In this document: one piece after another, positions 1 through 5,753 of the stretch
Numbering within the stretch: position 1 is the stretch's first letter
Layout of the letters: each line of letters opens with the position of its first letter
Assembly: GCA_013361015.1 (NCBI GenBank)
Contig: JABWAN010000178.1
Location: 1 to 8,236, forward strand
Direction: 5' to 3'
DNA from: Candidatus Zhuqueibacterota bacterium
GTDB lineage: Bacteria > Zhuqueibacterota > Zhuqueibacteria > Zhuqueibacterales > Zhuqueibacteraceae
DNA length: 8,236 nucleotides
The notes under the pieces: generated by a model
The model's database searches: none
Told to the model about the DNA's origin: nothing
The model's input: only the letters and a program-made list of their open reading frames with translations
Made by a program: the position numbers and the translations under genes

Positions 1-1
1 C

Positions 2-844
2 ATCGAAAAGCAGGTGGCGGCGCTCGAGTTCCGCCGCATGTTCTCCAATCCGGCCGACCCCAACAACTGCTTCCTCGACATCCAGGCCGGCGCCGGCGGT
101 ACCGAGGCGCAGGACTGGGCGGAGATGCTCTCGCGCATGTATGGCCGCTGGTTCGATTTGCGCGGCTGGAAGTGGGAAGTCACCGACGCGCTCGCGGGTG
201 ATTCCGCGGGGCTCAAGAGCGTCACGTTCCGCGTCGAGGGCGAAAACGCCTACGGTTTCTGCAAGGCTGAGCGTGGTGTGCATCGTCTCGTGCGCATCTC
301 ACCCTTCGATGCCAACAAACGCCGGCACACTTCTTTTGCGTCGATCTTCGCGCTGCCGGTGGTCGATGATAACGTGAGTATCAAAGTCGAAGAAAAAGAC
401 TTGCGCGTCGATACCTATCGCGCCAGCGGCGCGGGCGGGCAGCATGTGAACAAAACTTCTTCCGCGGTGCGGCTCACGCACGTGCCCACGGGCATCGTGG
501 TGCAATGTCAAAACGAGCGCAGCCAATTGCGCAATCGCGAACTGGCAATGAAGCTGCTCATGGCCAAGCTCTATCAACGCAAACGCGAAGAAGAGCGCGC
601 CAAGCTCGATGAGTTGGAGAAAAACAAAAAGGACATCGGGTGGGGCAGCCAAATTCGCTCGTACGTTTTTCATCCGTACAATTTGGTGAAAGATCACCGC
701 ACCGGCGTGAGCACGAGCAACGTGCAAAACGTGATGGACGGTGATTTGGAGGAATTCATCAAAGCCTTCTTGATGGGCAAGCGCTACAACAAGAAGGGCG
801 GAGGGGAAGTTGTGGAAGAGTTGGAGATTGAAGAAGAGCCATAA
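2..844 (+). CDS. prfB: Peptide chain release factor 2, 5'-truncated by window edge
   Basis: Class I release factor that recognises UGA/UAA stop codons in the ribosomal A site and triggers hydrolysis of peptidyl-tRNA. The frame is open from base 2, so the gene begins upstream; about 280 codons are visible, and the family is usually near 365 residues, so roughly the first quarter is missing. The RF2-type tripeptide SPF (nt 299-307) inside RISPFDANKRRHTSF separates it from RF1, which carries PxT there. The catalytic GGQ lies at nt 434-442 in SGAGGQHVNKTSSAVR. Further family blocks are IQAGAGGTEAQDW near the left edge and IRSYVFHPYNLVKDHRTG near nt 653-700. The protein ends in an acidic tail (EVVEELEIEEEP). 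The programmed +1 frameshift common in prfB would lie upstream and cannot be judged. The next gene starts 17 nt downstream. Identification is firm. Confidence 0.97.
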   Translation: MEKQVAALEFRRMFSNPADPNNCFLDIQAGAGGTEAQDWAEMLSRMYGRWFDLRGWKWEVTDALAGDSAGLKSVTFRVEGENAYGFCKAERGVHRLVRISPFDANKRRHTSFASIFALPVVDDNVSIKVEEKDLRVDTYRASGAGGQHVNKTSSAVRLTHVPTGIVVQCQNERSQLRNRELAMKLLMAKLYQRKREEERAKLDELEKNKKDIGWGSQIRSYVFHPYNLVKDHRTGVSTSNVQNVMDGDLEEFIKAFLMGKRYNKKGGGEVVEELEIEEEP

Positions 845-861
845 AACTTCGAGTTCATATC

Positions 862-1497
862 ATGGAAGCCCTGGTTACCACAGAGCGTCATCAAACCAAG
901 AAAATGCCGTCCCAAACGGAACGGGAGCAGCAGCACGCGCTGTCATTGGAAGAGCGCACGGATTTGACATATGCCGAAGTCGAGGCCATGGGAATAACCG
1001 AGCCTTTTGAGCTTATCGACGGGAGGATAACCTTTAAAGTGTCCTATCCTATTCATGCGCGTTATTTGGCAAAAGTCGTTCACATCATTCAAAAATATCT
1101 TGATGAGCAACCCATCGGCGAGCTTTTTGTGGACATGAATGTGCGCTTATTTCCAGACGATGATCGTCAATCGCGCCGTCCGGACGTGGCGTTTTATTTG
1201 AATGAGCACGTGCCTCAAGCTGACAATGAACCGCCGACCATTGCGCCGGATTTGGCGATTGAGATTGGCGCAACTAATTCTGACTTTCTCCCTCTTTTCG
1301 AGAAGGCCGGCCTCTATTTGAGCAAAGGCAGCCAAGTCGTGTGGAGCGTCATTCCCGCGAAGGCGTGCGTGCTCGTGTGGAAAGCGCAAGAGCGCACATG
1401 GGAATACAATACGCTCACATGCCCGGAATTGCTGCCTGGATGGAGCTTGAACCTCGCCGAGTTTTTTGCGCAACCGCAACCCGCCTCCGCGCAATGA
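862..1497 (+). CDS. Uma2-family (DUF820) endonuclease-like protein
   Basis: A 211-residue protein with the layout of the Uma2 family, which has a PD-(D/E)xK restriction-endonuclease-like fold; the biological role of the family is poorly known. Visible blocks are FELIDGRI (49-56), RRPDVAFY (105-112, candidate metal-binding D108), PDLAIEI (129-135, candidate E134), FEKAGLYL (146-153, candidate K148), and the C-terminal LPGWSLNLAEFF (191-202), which is very typical of the family. The stretch after PDLAIEI reads GATNSD where many relatives have a longer LSPS-type segment, so the active-site loop looks divergent. The first about 30 residues are polar and probably non-conserved; ATG 862 lacks a clear Shine-Dalgarno, and an inner ATG at 904 is an alternative start. 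The stop TGA overlaps an ATG of alr (ATGA, 1494-1497), so the two may be translationally coupled. The assignment rests on motif reading only. Confidence 0.85.
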   Translation: MEALVTTERHQTKKMPSQTEREQQHALSLEERTDLTYAEVEAMGITEPFELIDGRITFKVSYPIHARYLAKVVHIIQKYLDEQPIGELFVDMNVRLFPDDDRQSRRPDVAFYLNEHVPQADNEPPTIAPDLAIEIGATNSDFLPLFEKAGLYLSKGSQVVWSVIPAKACVLVWKAQERTWEYNTLTCPELLPGWSLNLAEFFAQPQPASAQ

Positions 1498-2729
1498 ACG
1501 CGCGTTTCTTCCAGCCACGTGGAGTTACGTTGAACGATTCCGTCGAAACCATAATGCCGAGAAGTCGATTGCCGCGCCGGGATCAACACGCCACCGCAGC
1601 TCTTCACGAACAATCTTTCGAGACCCAGCGCCCCACGATCGCCGAGATTGATTTACAGGCGATCGCGAGCAATGTGCGCGCGATTCGGCAACGCGTGCGC
1701 CCGGCGGAAGTCATGGCGGTGGTGAAGGCCGAGGGATATGGCCATGGCGCCGTGCAGGTTGCGCGCATTGCTTTGGAGGCCGGCGCCACGCTGCTTGGCG
1801 TCGCGCTGCTCGAAGAAGGCATCGCACTGCGTCGTCACGGTTTCACTGTGCCGATTCTCGTGTTCGGCGGCTTGTTTGAAAATCAGATCGACTCGTATCT
1901 CGCGCACGATTTGCAAATGACGCTGTATGACGCGCGATTGGCGGAAATCATCTCGCAACGCGCGCAGGCTTTGCATAAAACTGCGGGAGTGCACGCGAAG
2001 TTCGACACCGGCATGGGACGCGTCGGCGTCACGAGTGAGCCGCTTGCGTTTCTACAGCACCTCGTAAGCTTGCCCGGCATTACACTCCAGGGACTCTATA
2101 CGCATTTGGCCACAAGCGATGAAACCGATCTTAGTTACGCGCACGTGCAACTCCAGCGCTTTCGCACGATCATAACAGCGGCGCGCGCGCATGACATTGT
2201 TCCGCGCTGGATTCATGCGGCGAACAGCGGCGCCATTTTGAGTCTGCCGGAGTCTTATTTTAACCTGGTGCGGCCCGGGGTCATGATGTATGGGTATTAT
2301 CCGAGCGCCGACGTAGTGAAATCGCTCGCGCTGCAACCGGCCATGCGCTTGCGCACGGCCGTGCTGCTTGTCAAGCGCGTGCCGCGGGGCACGTTTGTCA
2401 GCTACAACCGGACCTTTCAAACGCAACGCGAGTCTGTGCTGGCGACGCTGCCCATTGGTTACGCTGACGGTTTTTCGCGCCGCTTCTCCAATAACATGCA
2501 CGTGTTGATTCGCGGCTGCAAGTGCCCGGTAGTTGGCCGGGTGTGCATGGATCAAATCATTGTGGATGTCACCGAACTTCCCGATATTCGCGTAGGCGAG
2601 GAAGTCGTGCTCATGGGCAAGCACTGTGAGGAAGAAATCCCCATTTATGATTGGTGCGAGAAACTGGAGACGATTCCATATGAAGTGACGTGCGGAATTT
2701 CATCGCGCGTACCGAGGGTTAATGTTTGA
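1494..2729 (+). CDS. alr: Alanine racemase (PLP-dependent)
   Basis: Interconverts L- and D-alanine in the cytoplasm, supplying D-Ala for peptidoglycan. The PLP-binding lysine is in MAVVKAEGYGHG (AAG at 1725-1727, residue 78 from this start). The catalytic tyrosine is in FVSYNRTF (TAC at 2403-2405, residue 304), followed by the family block TLPIGYADGF. Other blocks are KFDTGMGRVG, LYTHLATSDE, AANSGA, VRPGVMMYG, VGRVCMDQIIVDVT and the C-terminal CGISSRVPRV. The frame is open back to 1341, inside the Uma2 gene, but family homology begins only near TIAEIDLQAIASN (about nt 1635). I chose ATG 1494 because it overlaps the upstream stop (ATGA), giving 411 residues. TTG 1530, with GGAG five bases upstream, gives 399 residues, and ATG 1554 gives 391. 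All leave an N-terminal extension beyond the usual 360-390 residue racemase. Function is firm, the start is not. Confidence 0.95.
   Translation: MNARFFQPRGVTLNDSVETIMPRSRLPRRDQHATAALHEQSFETQRPTIAEIDLQAIASNVRAIRQRVRPAEVMAVVKAEGYGHGAVQVARIALEAGATLLGVALLEEGIALRRHGFTVPILVFGGLFENQIDSYLAHDLQMTLYDARLAEIISQRAQALHKTAGVHAKFDTGMGRVGVTSEPLAFLQHLVSLPGITLQGLYTHLATSDETDLSYAHVQLQRFRTIITAARAHDIVPRWIHAANSGAILSLPESYFNLVRPGVMMYGYYPSADVVKSLALQPAMRLRTAVLLVKRVPRGTFVSYNRTFQTQRESVLATLPIGYADGFSRRFSNNMHVLIRGCKCPVVGRVCMDQIIVDVTELPDIRVGEEVVLMGKHCEEEIPIYDWCEKLETIPYEVTCGISSRVPRVNV
1521..1524 (+). promoter_or_regulatory. Candidate Shine-Dalgarno (GGAG) for an alternative alr start
   Basis: GGAG followed by the five-base spacer TTACG leads into TTG at 1530, in frame with alr. 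It is one of the better Shine-Dalgarno matches in the window, while ATG 1494 has none. It favours a TTG start unless 1494 is used by coupling to the Uma2 stop. Confidence 0.4.
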
Positions 2730-2740
2730 AGAGAAGCATG

Positions 2741-3026
2741 ATGAAGATTCGATTCTTGCTGAATGAAGAGCACGGGTTGCCACACATTTATAAGCAGAAT
2801 GTGGATGAGGACGAAGTTCGCGATATTTTATGCGATCCGATCCAAGATCGCGAAGCAAGGGAAAACGCCCGCTCTGCAACCGGGCAAACTCGAAACGGAA
2901 GATATTTGCGCGTAATTTATACTCATGACTCTGAACCGAATTCTGTATTTTGTCATCACTGCATATGATCTAACGGGCAAAGCTTTACATGCACTCAAAA
3001 GATGCAAGCGCAAGAGAAGATTATGA
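2741..3026 (+). pseudogene. Frameshifted BrnT/DUF4258-like toxin-type gene
   Basis: Starts MKIRFLLNEEHGLPHIYKQN just after alr, with GAAGAG (2728-2733) seven bases before the ATG. The text runs through VDEDEVRDIL, a PIQDREARENARSATGQT segment and NGRYLRVIY. It is the architecture of small RelE-fold-like BrnT/DUF4258 proteins, in which a conserved NGRYLxV strand is followed by a VITAxD strand. In this frame it reaches a stop at about 2966 after SVFCHHCI. Dropping one T from the TTTT run at 2948-2951 instead restores SVF followed by VITAYDLTGKALHALKR and a basic tail, ending at TGA 3024-3026. That restored C-terminus is exactly what the family expects, so a single-base insertion is the simplest reading. 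The restored stop overlaps the next ATG (ATGA, 3023-3026), as in an operon pair. A sequencing error or true recoding cannot be excluded. The toxin role is inferred from family resemblance. Confidence 0.65.
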
Positions 3027-3174
3027 GTAAAAAAAGAACCGGTTACCCCCGGCCCGGGATACACACCGCGTGGCCGCGGTGAGCGACCATTACGAGAATC
3101 AAAGCGACGAAGAGGCATTCGCGGAAGATGAAACCATTCGCCGCCGCGAAGAGAAACTGCGCCGCCCAAGCTGA
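3023..3174 (+). pseudogene. Frameshifted partner (putative antitoxin) of the decayed toxin-type gene
   Basis: ATG 3023 overlaps the restored stop of the toxin-type gene. The first frame reads MSKKRTGYPRPG and ends at a TGA near 3082. If the C run at 3046-3050 had six Cs rather than five, the reading would be MSKKRTGYPPARDTHRVAAV and then SDHYENQSDEEAFAEDET, ending at TGA 3172-3174. The pattern GYPPxxD..RV..V..HYENQ(S/T)(D/E)(D/E)EAxAEDE is, from memory, that of small acidic proteins encoded beside BrnT/DUF4258-like toxins, hence the call. The usual hydrophobic C-terminus of this family (VPxxLVPxVRELI-type) is absent; the frame instead turns into arginine-rich text. The gene therefore looks broken both by a one-base loss and at its 3' end. 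Confidence is good that this is former coding sequence, moderate on the antitoxin role. Confidence 0.55.
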
Positions 3175-3408
3175 CTAATGCCGAAATCGACGCCATTCTC
3201 GCGCGCGGCCAGCGAGCTTTCCCGCGCCGGTGAGCCGAAGAGTTTGAAGCACCAAGCCCGTGCGCTCACCTTGCCGCGCAAATGGCACGACCGCGCGAAA
3301 ACACTGGCAGCCTTGCACCACTTTTCAGATTATCGTGCATGGCTCGAGCAGATTGTGACTGAGCGCCTTGTGCTCGAAGACAAGTTGCTGCGCAGTTTGA
3401 AAAAATGA
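3162..3408 (+). pseudogene. Fragment of a third small gene, possibly helix-rich/RHH-like, with a frame change
   Basis: Two frames give plausible protein text back to back. From 3162 one frame reads PPKLTNAEIDAILARGQRAF and stops at TGA near 3231. From about 3232 another frame reads GEPKSLKHQARALTLPRKW and then HDRAKTLAALHHFSDYRAWL, EQIVTERLVLEDKLLRSLKK, stopping at 3406-3408. Joined by a one-base shift around 3220-3232, they make a roughly 80-residue protein whose C-terminal half (LTLPRKWHDRAKTLAALHHFSDYRAWLEQI) has the strand-helix-helix look of small DNA-binding antitoxins, though I cannot name a family. The second frame also has its own ATG at 3178, but text from there to 3232 (MPKSTPFSRAASELS) looks like an off-frame reading and has no Shine-Dalgarno. 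A short independent gene 3178-3408 (76 residues) remains possible. Confidence 0.4.
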
Positions 3409-3469
3409 GTGAAGAGCCAAAACGAAAAAAGGCGCAGCACTTCGACGCAGAGAATTGCAGTATACGCAA

Positions 3470-3497
3470 AACCAAGAACCAAATAGCTACTAGAACT
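3470..3497 (+). repeat. Short degenerate heptamer run before lysS
   Basis: AACCAAG AACCAAA TAGCTAC TAGAACT reads in steps of seven just upstream of the lysS start. Only the first pair is a good match (6 of 7); the second pair shares mainly its TAG start. It is weak by itself and noted because other gaps in the window have clearer 7-nt phasing. The rest of the 91-base gap (3409-3499) shows no recognisable promoter, and no Shine-Dalgarno precedes lysS. Confidence 0.25.
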
Positions 3498-3499
3498 AA

Positions 3500-5008
3500 A
3501 TGAACACTCCTCACGACGACCTCAATGCCGTCATGCGCGCGCGGCGGGAAAAGTTTGAACAAATTCAAGCGCTCGGCCTCAATCCCTATCCGCATGACTT
3601 TCCACGCACGCATCTCGCCGCGGAAATCAAGAATAACTTCGATGCGTTATTTGAGAAAGAAGTCGCCATTGCGGGCCGCATTATGGCGCTGCGACCGCAA
3701 GGCAAAGCCACGTTTGGTCATCTCGAAGATTCGAGCGGGCGTATTCAATTTTATCTCAAACTCGATTTTATTGGCGAGACGAGTTACAAATTGGCAAGCC
3801 TGCTCGATCTCGGCGACTTCATTGGCGTGCGCGGCAAAGTTCTAAAAACTCGTACCGGCGAAATCACTGTGCAAGCCGAGGCGCTCGTTCTGCTTGCAAA
3901 AACGTTGCGGCCTTTGCCCATTGCCAAAGAGAAAATGGCAGAAGGCGAGCGCGTGGTGTTCGATGCGTTTGCGGACAAAGAAATGCGCTATCGCCAACGC
4001 TATGTTGATCTCGCGGTCAATCCGCAAGTGCGCGAAGTTTTCATCAAACGCAGCCGCATTATCAATTCGATTCGCGAGTATTTAACCGGCCGCGGTTATC
4101 TCGAAGTTGAAACGCCGATCTTGCAACCGCTCTATGGCGGCGCTTCGGCACGGCCGTTTACGACGCACCACAATACGCTCGACACCAAACTCTATCTGCG
4201 CATCGCGAATGAACTATATTTAAAGCGCCTCATCGTCGGCGGCTACGACGGCGTGTTCGAATTCGCGAAAGATTTTCGCAATGAGGGCATGGATCGCTTC
4301 CACAATCCCGAGTTCACGATGATGGAAGTATACATCGCGTATCACGATTACTTCTTTATGATGAATTTGGTGGAAGAAATGTTTTGCAAATGCGTGTTGG
4401 ATTTGACGGGCGGTTATAAAATCACTTATCAAAACACCGAAATCGATTTCACGCCGCCGTGGCCGCGCTTGCGCTATCTCGACGCGATTGAGAAGGAGAC
4501 GGGCTACAATCTTCTCGGTAAGCCGGTTGCTGAACTCCGCAAGATCGCAGATCAACTGCACGTCGCGACCGAAGCGAATGCGAATGCCGGCAACATCATG
4601 GATGCCATTTTTGGCGAGAAAGTCGAAGGCAAGTTGATTCAGCCGATCTTCATCACCGACTTTCCGATTGAGATTTCGCCGCTCGCAAAGAAACATCGCA
4701 GCGTTGCCGGTTTGGTGGAACGCTTCGAGTGCTTTGTAGGCGGCAAAGAGATTGGCAACGCCTTCACCGAGTTGAACGACCCGCTTGATCAGCGCGAGCG
4801 CTTTATGGAACAGAAGAAGTTGCTCGAAGCCGGCGACGCCGAAGCGCAGCAACTCGATGAAGATTATTTGCGCGCGCTCGAATACGGCATGCCGCCCACG
4901 ACCGGCTTGGGCGTCGGCATCGATCGTTTGGTGATGTTGCTCACGGATCAACCTTCGATTCGCGACGTGCTGTTCTTCCCGCAAATGCGGCCGGAGGGCG
5001 GAAGGTAA
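3500..5008 (+). CDS. lysS: Lysyl-tRNA synthetase, class II
   Basis: Charges tRNA-Lys with lysine using ATP, in the cytoplasm. At 502 residues it has full family length. The N-terminal OB-fold anticodon-binding domain spans about residues 54-135 (VAIAGRIMALRPQGKATFGH ... GDFIGVRGKVLKTRTGEITV). The catalytic domain carries class II motif 1 around 189-212 (SIREYLTGRGYLEVETPILQ), motif 2 around 256-278 (KDFRNEGMDRFHNPEFTMME) and motif 3 around 469-492 (GLGVGIDRLVMLLTDQPSIR, then DVLFFPQMRPE). The RYVDLAVNP block that precedes motif 1 is also intact. GMDRxHNPEFTxME followed by VYIAYHDYFFMM resembles Bacteroidota-type LysRS. ATG 3500 gives the expected MNTPHDDLNAVMRARREK helix; no clear Shine-Dalgarno is seen. 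It sits between a decayed and an intact toxin-antitoxin-like module. The C-terminus ends soon after motif 3, as is normal. Identification is firm. Confidence 0.98.
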   Translation: MNTPHDDLNAVMRARREKFEQIQALGLNPYPHDFPRTHLAAEIKNNFDALFEKEVAIAGRIMALRPQGKATFGHLEDSSGRIQFYLKLDFIGETSYKLASLLDLGDFIGVRGKVLKTRTGEITVQAEALVLLAKTLRPLPIAKEKMAEGERVVFDAFADKEMRYRQRYVDLAVNPQVREVFIKRSRIINSIREYLTGRGYLEVETPILQPLYGGASARPFTTHHNTLDTKLYLRIANELYLKRLIVGGYDGVFEFAKDFRNEGMDRFHNPEFTMMEVYIAYHDYFFMMNLVEEMFCKCVLDLTGGYKITYQNTEIDFTPPWPRLRYLDAIEKETGYNLLGKPVAELRKIADQLHVATEANANAGNIMDAIFGEKVEGKLIQPIFITDFPIEISPLAKKHRSVAGLVERFECFVGGKEIGNAFTELNDPLDQRERFMEQKKLLEAGDAEAQQLDEDYLRALEYGMPPTTGLGVGIDRLVMLLTDQPSIRDVLFFPQMRPEGGR

Positions 5009-5011
5009 GAG

Positions 5012-5051
5012 GTGGAGTGGTGGAATGTTGGAGTGATGGAGATTTGGAGTA
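5012..5051 (+). repeat. Five-unit tandem octamer repeat (NTGGAGTG-like)
   Basis: Directly after the lysS stop: GTGGAGTG GTGGAATG TTGGAGTG ATGGAGAT TTGGAGTA, five consecutive 8-base units with the core TGGAR in every unit. No inverted partner is seen on the other side. The run ends eleven bases before the next start codon and contributes purine-rich, Shine-Dalgarno-like GGAG motifs, so it could influence translation of the toxin gene. It is non-coding in context. Confidence 0.7.
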
Positions 5052-5061
5052 AGGCGGTTGT

Positions 5062-5349
5062 ATGCAACCTAATTTCATTGTTTGTCCAGATAATATCGCG
5101 GATAAGCTTGAAACAAAACACAACGTCACCTGCGAAGAAGCTCGTCAAGCTCTGCTGAGCAAACCACGCATTCGCTTTGCTGAAAAAGGCTACAGCGAAG
5201 GCGAAGACGTCTACTCCGCTTGGGGTCAAAGTTCGAATGGAAGATACTTGGCAGTCTTTTTCGTCTATAAGCCGACTAGCAAAACTGCGATTATTATCAG
5301 TGCTCGCGATATGAGCAAAAAGGAGCGCAAAGCCTATGGCCGAAAGTAA
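5062..5349 (+). CDS. BrnT-like toxin of a type II toxin-antitoxin pair
   Basis: A 95-residue protein with the BrnT-type layout (RelE-like ribonuclease fold in characterised members). Blocks are KHNVTCEEARQALLSKP (about 19-35, the helical region), GQSSNGRYLAVFFVY (about 55-69, strand region with the conserved NGRYL) and AIIISARDMSKKERKAYGRK (76-95), the typical C-terminal strand and basic helix. Characterised BrnT toxins cut RNA and are neutralised by their partner; the same role is inferred here. AAGG at 5051-5054 lies seven bases before ATG 5062, a good ribosome binding site. The stop lies inside the next gene (14-base overlap), and the toxin-first order matches brnTA operons, in which the antitoxin usually represses the promoter. 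It resembles the decayed gene at 2741-3026 in layout (NGRYL, then V/I-ITA/ISA-RD/YD). Exact family, BrnT versus DUF4258, is not settled. Confidence 0.75.
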   Translation: MQPNFIVCPDNIADKLETKHNVTCEEARQALLSKPRIRFAEKGYSEGEDVYSAWGQSSNGRYLAVFFVYKPTSKTAIIISARDMSKKERKAYGRK

Positions 5350-5599
5350 ACTGAGCTCAATCTCGAAAGCCGACAGCCTGGAAAAAATCGGAGAGTTTTG
5401 GGATACGCACGACTTCACCGATTTCGATAGCGGCGGCCCGGATGTCGAATTTGAATTTGCCTGCGCTGTGCCCATTGAGTCAGGGCTTTATACTTCAGTG
5501 GAAAAGATCGCGCGTTTGCGCGGCGTGCGTATCGAAACGTTGGTGAATCTCTGGCTGCAACAGAGAGTGATGGAAGAAGCTCAAGCCCAAGCGGCATGA
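5336..5599 (+). CDS. RHH/CopG-type (BrnA-like) antitoxin
   Basis: An 87-residue acidic protein. SLEKIGEFWDTHDFTDFD (about 14-31) is the characteristic N-terminal toxin-interacting segment seen in CopG-family/BrnA-like antitoxins, where an FWDTHD block is common. The C-terminal half has a predicted strand (VEFEFACAVPIES) followed by helices VEKIARLRGVRIETLVNLWL, which is ribbon-helix-helix-like and fits DNA binding and autoregulation. ATG 5336 lies inside the toxin gene (14-base overlap), indicating coupled translation. Known members of the family bind the toxin and repress the shared operon; both are inferred here. Length and reading frame look intact, with no frameshifts, unlike the module on the other side of lysS. 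A palindromic operator is not obvious in the short upstream gap. Confidence 0.75.
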   Translation: MAESKLSSISKADSLEKIGEFWDTHDFTDFDSGGPDVEFEFACAVPIESGLYTSVEKIARLRGVRIETLVNLWLQQRVMEEAQAQAA

Positions 5600-5632
5600 A
5601 TGCATGCGAGAGAAACGACTCTGAGCGAAGGT

Positions 5633-5725
5633 CGGGGATAGTAGAGCGTAGATGAAAGATCGTAACACGAGACAGGACTTGCTATCTACAATCCACGATC
5701 TACCATCAACAATCTACGATTTTTA
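5633..5725. repeat. Heptamer-phased inverted repeat between the antitoxin and LolC/E genes
   Basis: The right arm (5684-5725) is a tandem of 7-base units: ATCTACA ATCCACG ATCTACC ATCAACA ATCTACG ATTTTTA. The left arm (5633-5667) reads as the reverse-complement motif NGTAGAT in 7-base steps: CGGGGAT AGTAGAG CGTAGAT GAAAGAT CGTAACA. About 16 bases (5668-5683) separate them, so an imperfect hairpin is possible. The final ATTTTTA could make it behave as a weak terminator of the toxin-antitoxin transcript. The rest of the 154-base gap (5600-5632 and 5726-5753) shows nothing recognisable. Confidence 0.65.
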
Positions 5726-5753
5726 GAGGCACACCGGAAACTATAGACAAACC

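Noticed and set aside
1..844. Autoregulatory prfB frameshift site
   Set aside because: The site normally lies near codon 25, which is upstream of this window; nothing can be said.
1341..1493. Alanine racemase starting at 1341
   Set aside because: This would overlap the conserved 3' end of the Uma2 gene by over 150 bases and add about 50 residues with no racemase similarity.
2052..2624. Minus-strand open frame of 190 codons
   Set aside because: Antisense of the conserved alr C-terminal half; no motif and no ribosome binding site.
2948..2951. Programmed ribosomal frameshift at TTTT in the toxin-type gene
   Set aside because: TTTT is short and lacks a canonical slippery heptamer or a visible downstream stimulator, and the neighbouring genes are also frameshifted, so decay or sequence error is simpler.
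4220..4984. Minus-strand open frame of 254 codons
   Set aside because: It is the antisense of the conserved lysS catalytic domain and has no recognisable domain; codon bias of lysS explains its openness.
5600..5753. Possible CRISPR-like array in the gap before the LolC/E gene
   Set aside because: The units are seven bases with no spacers, far shorter than CRISPR repeats; it is a simple tandem and inverted repeat.
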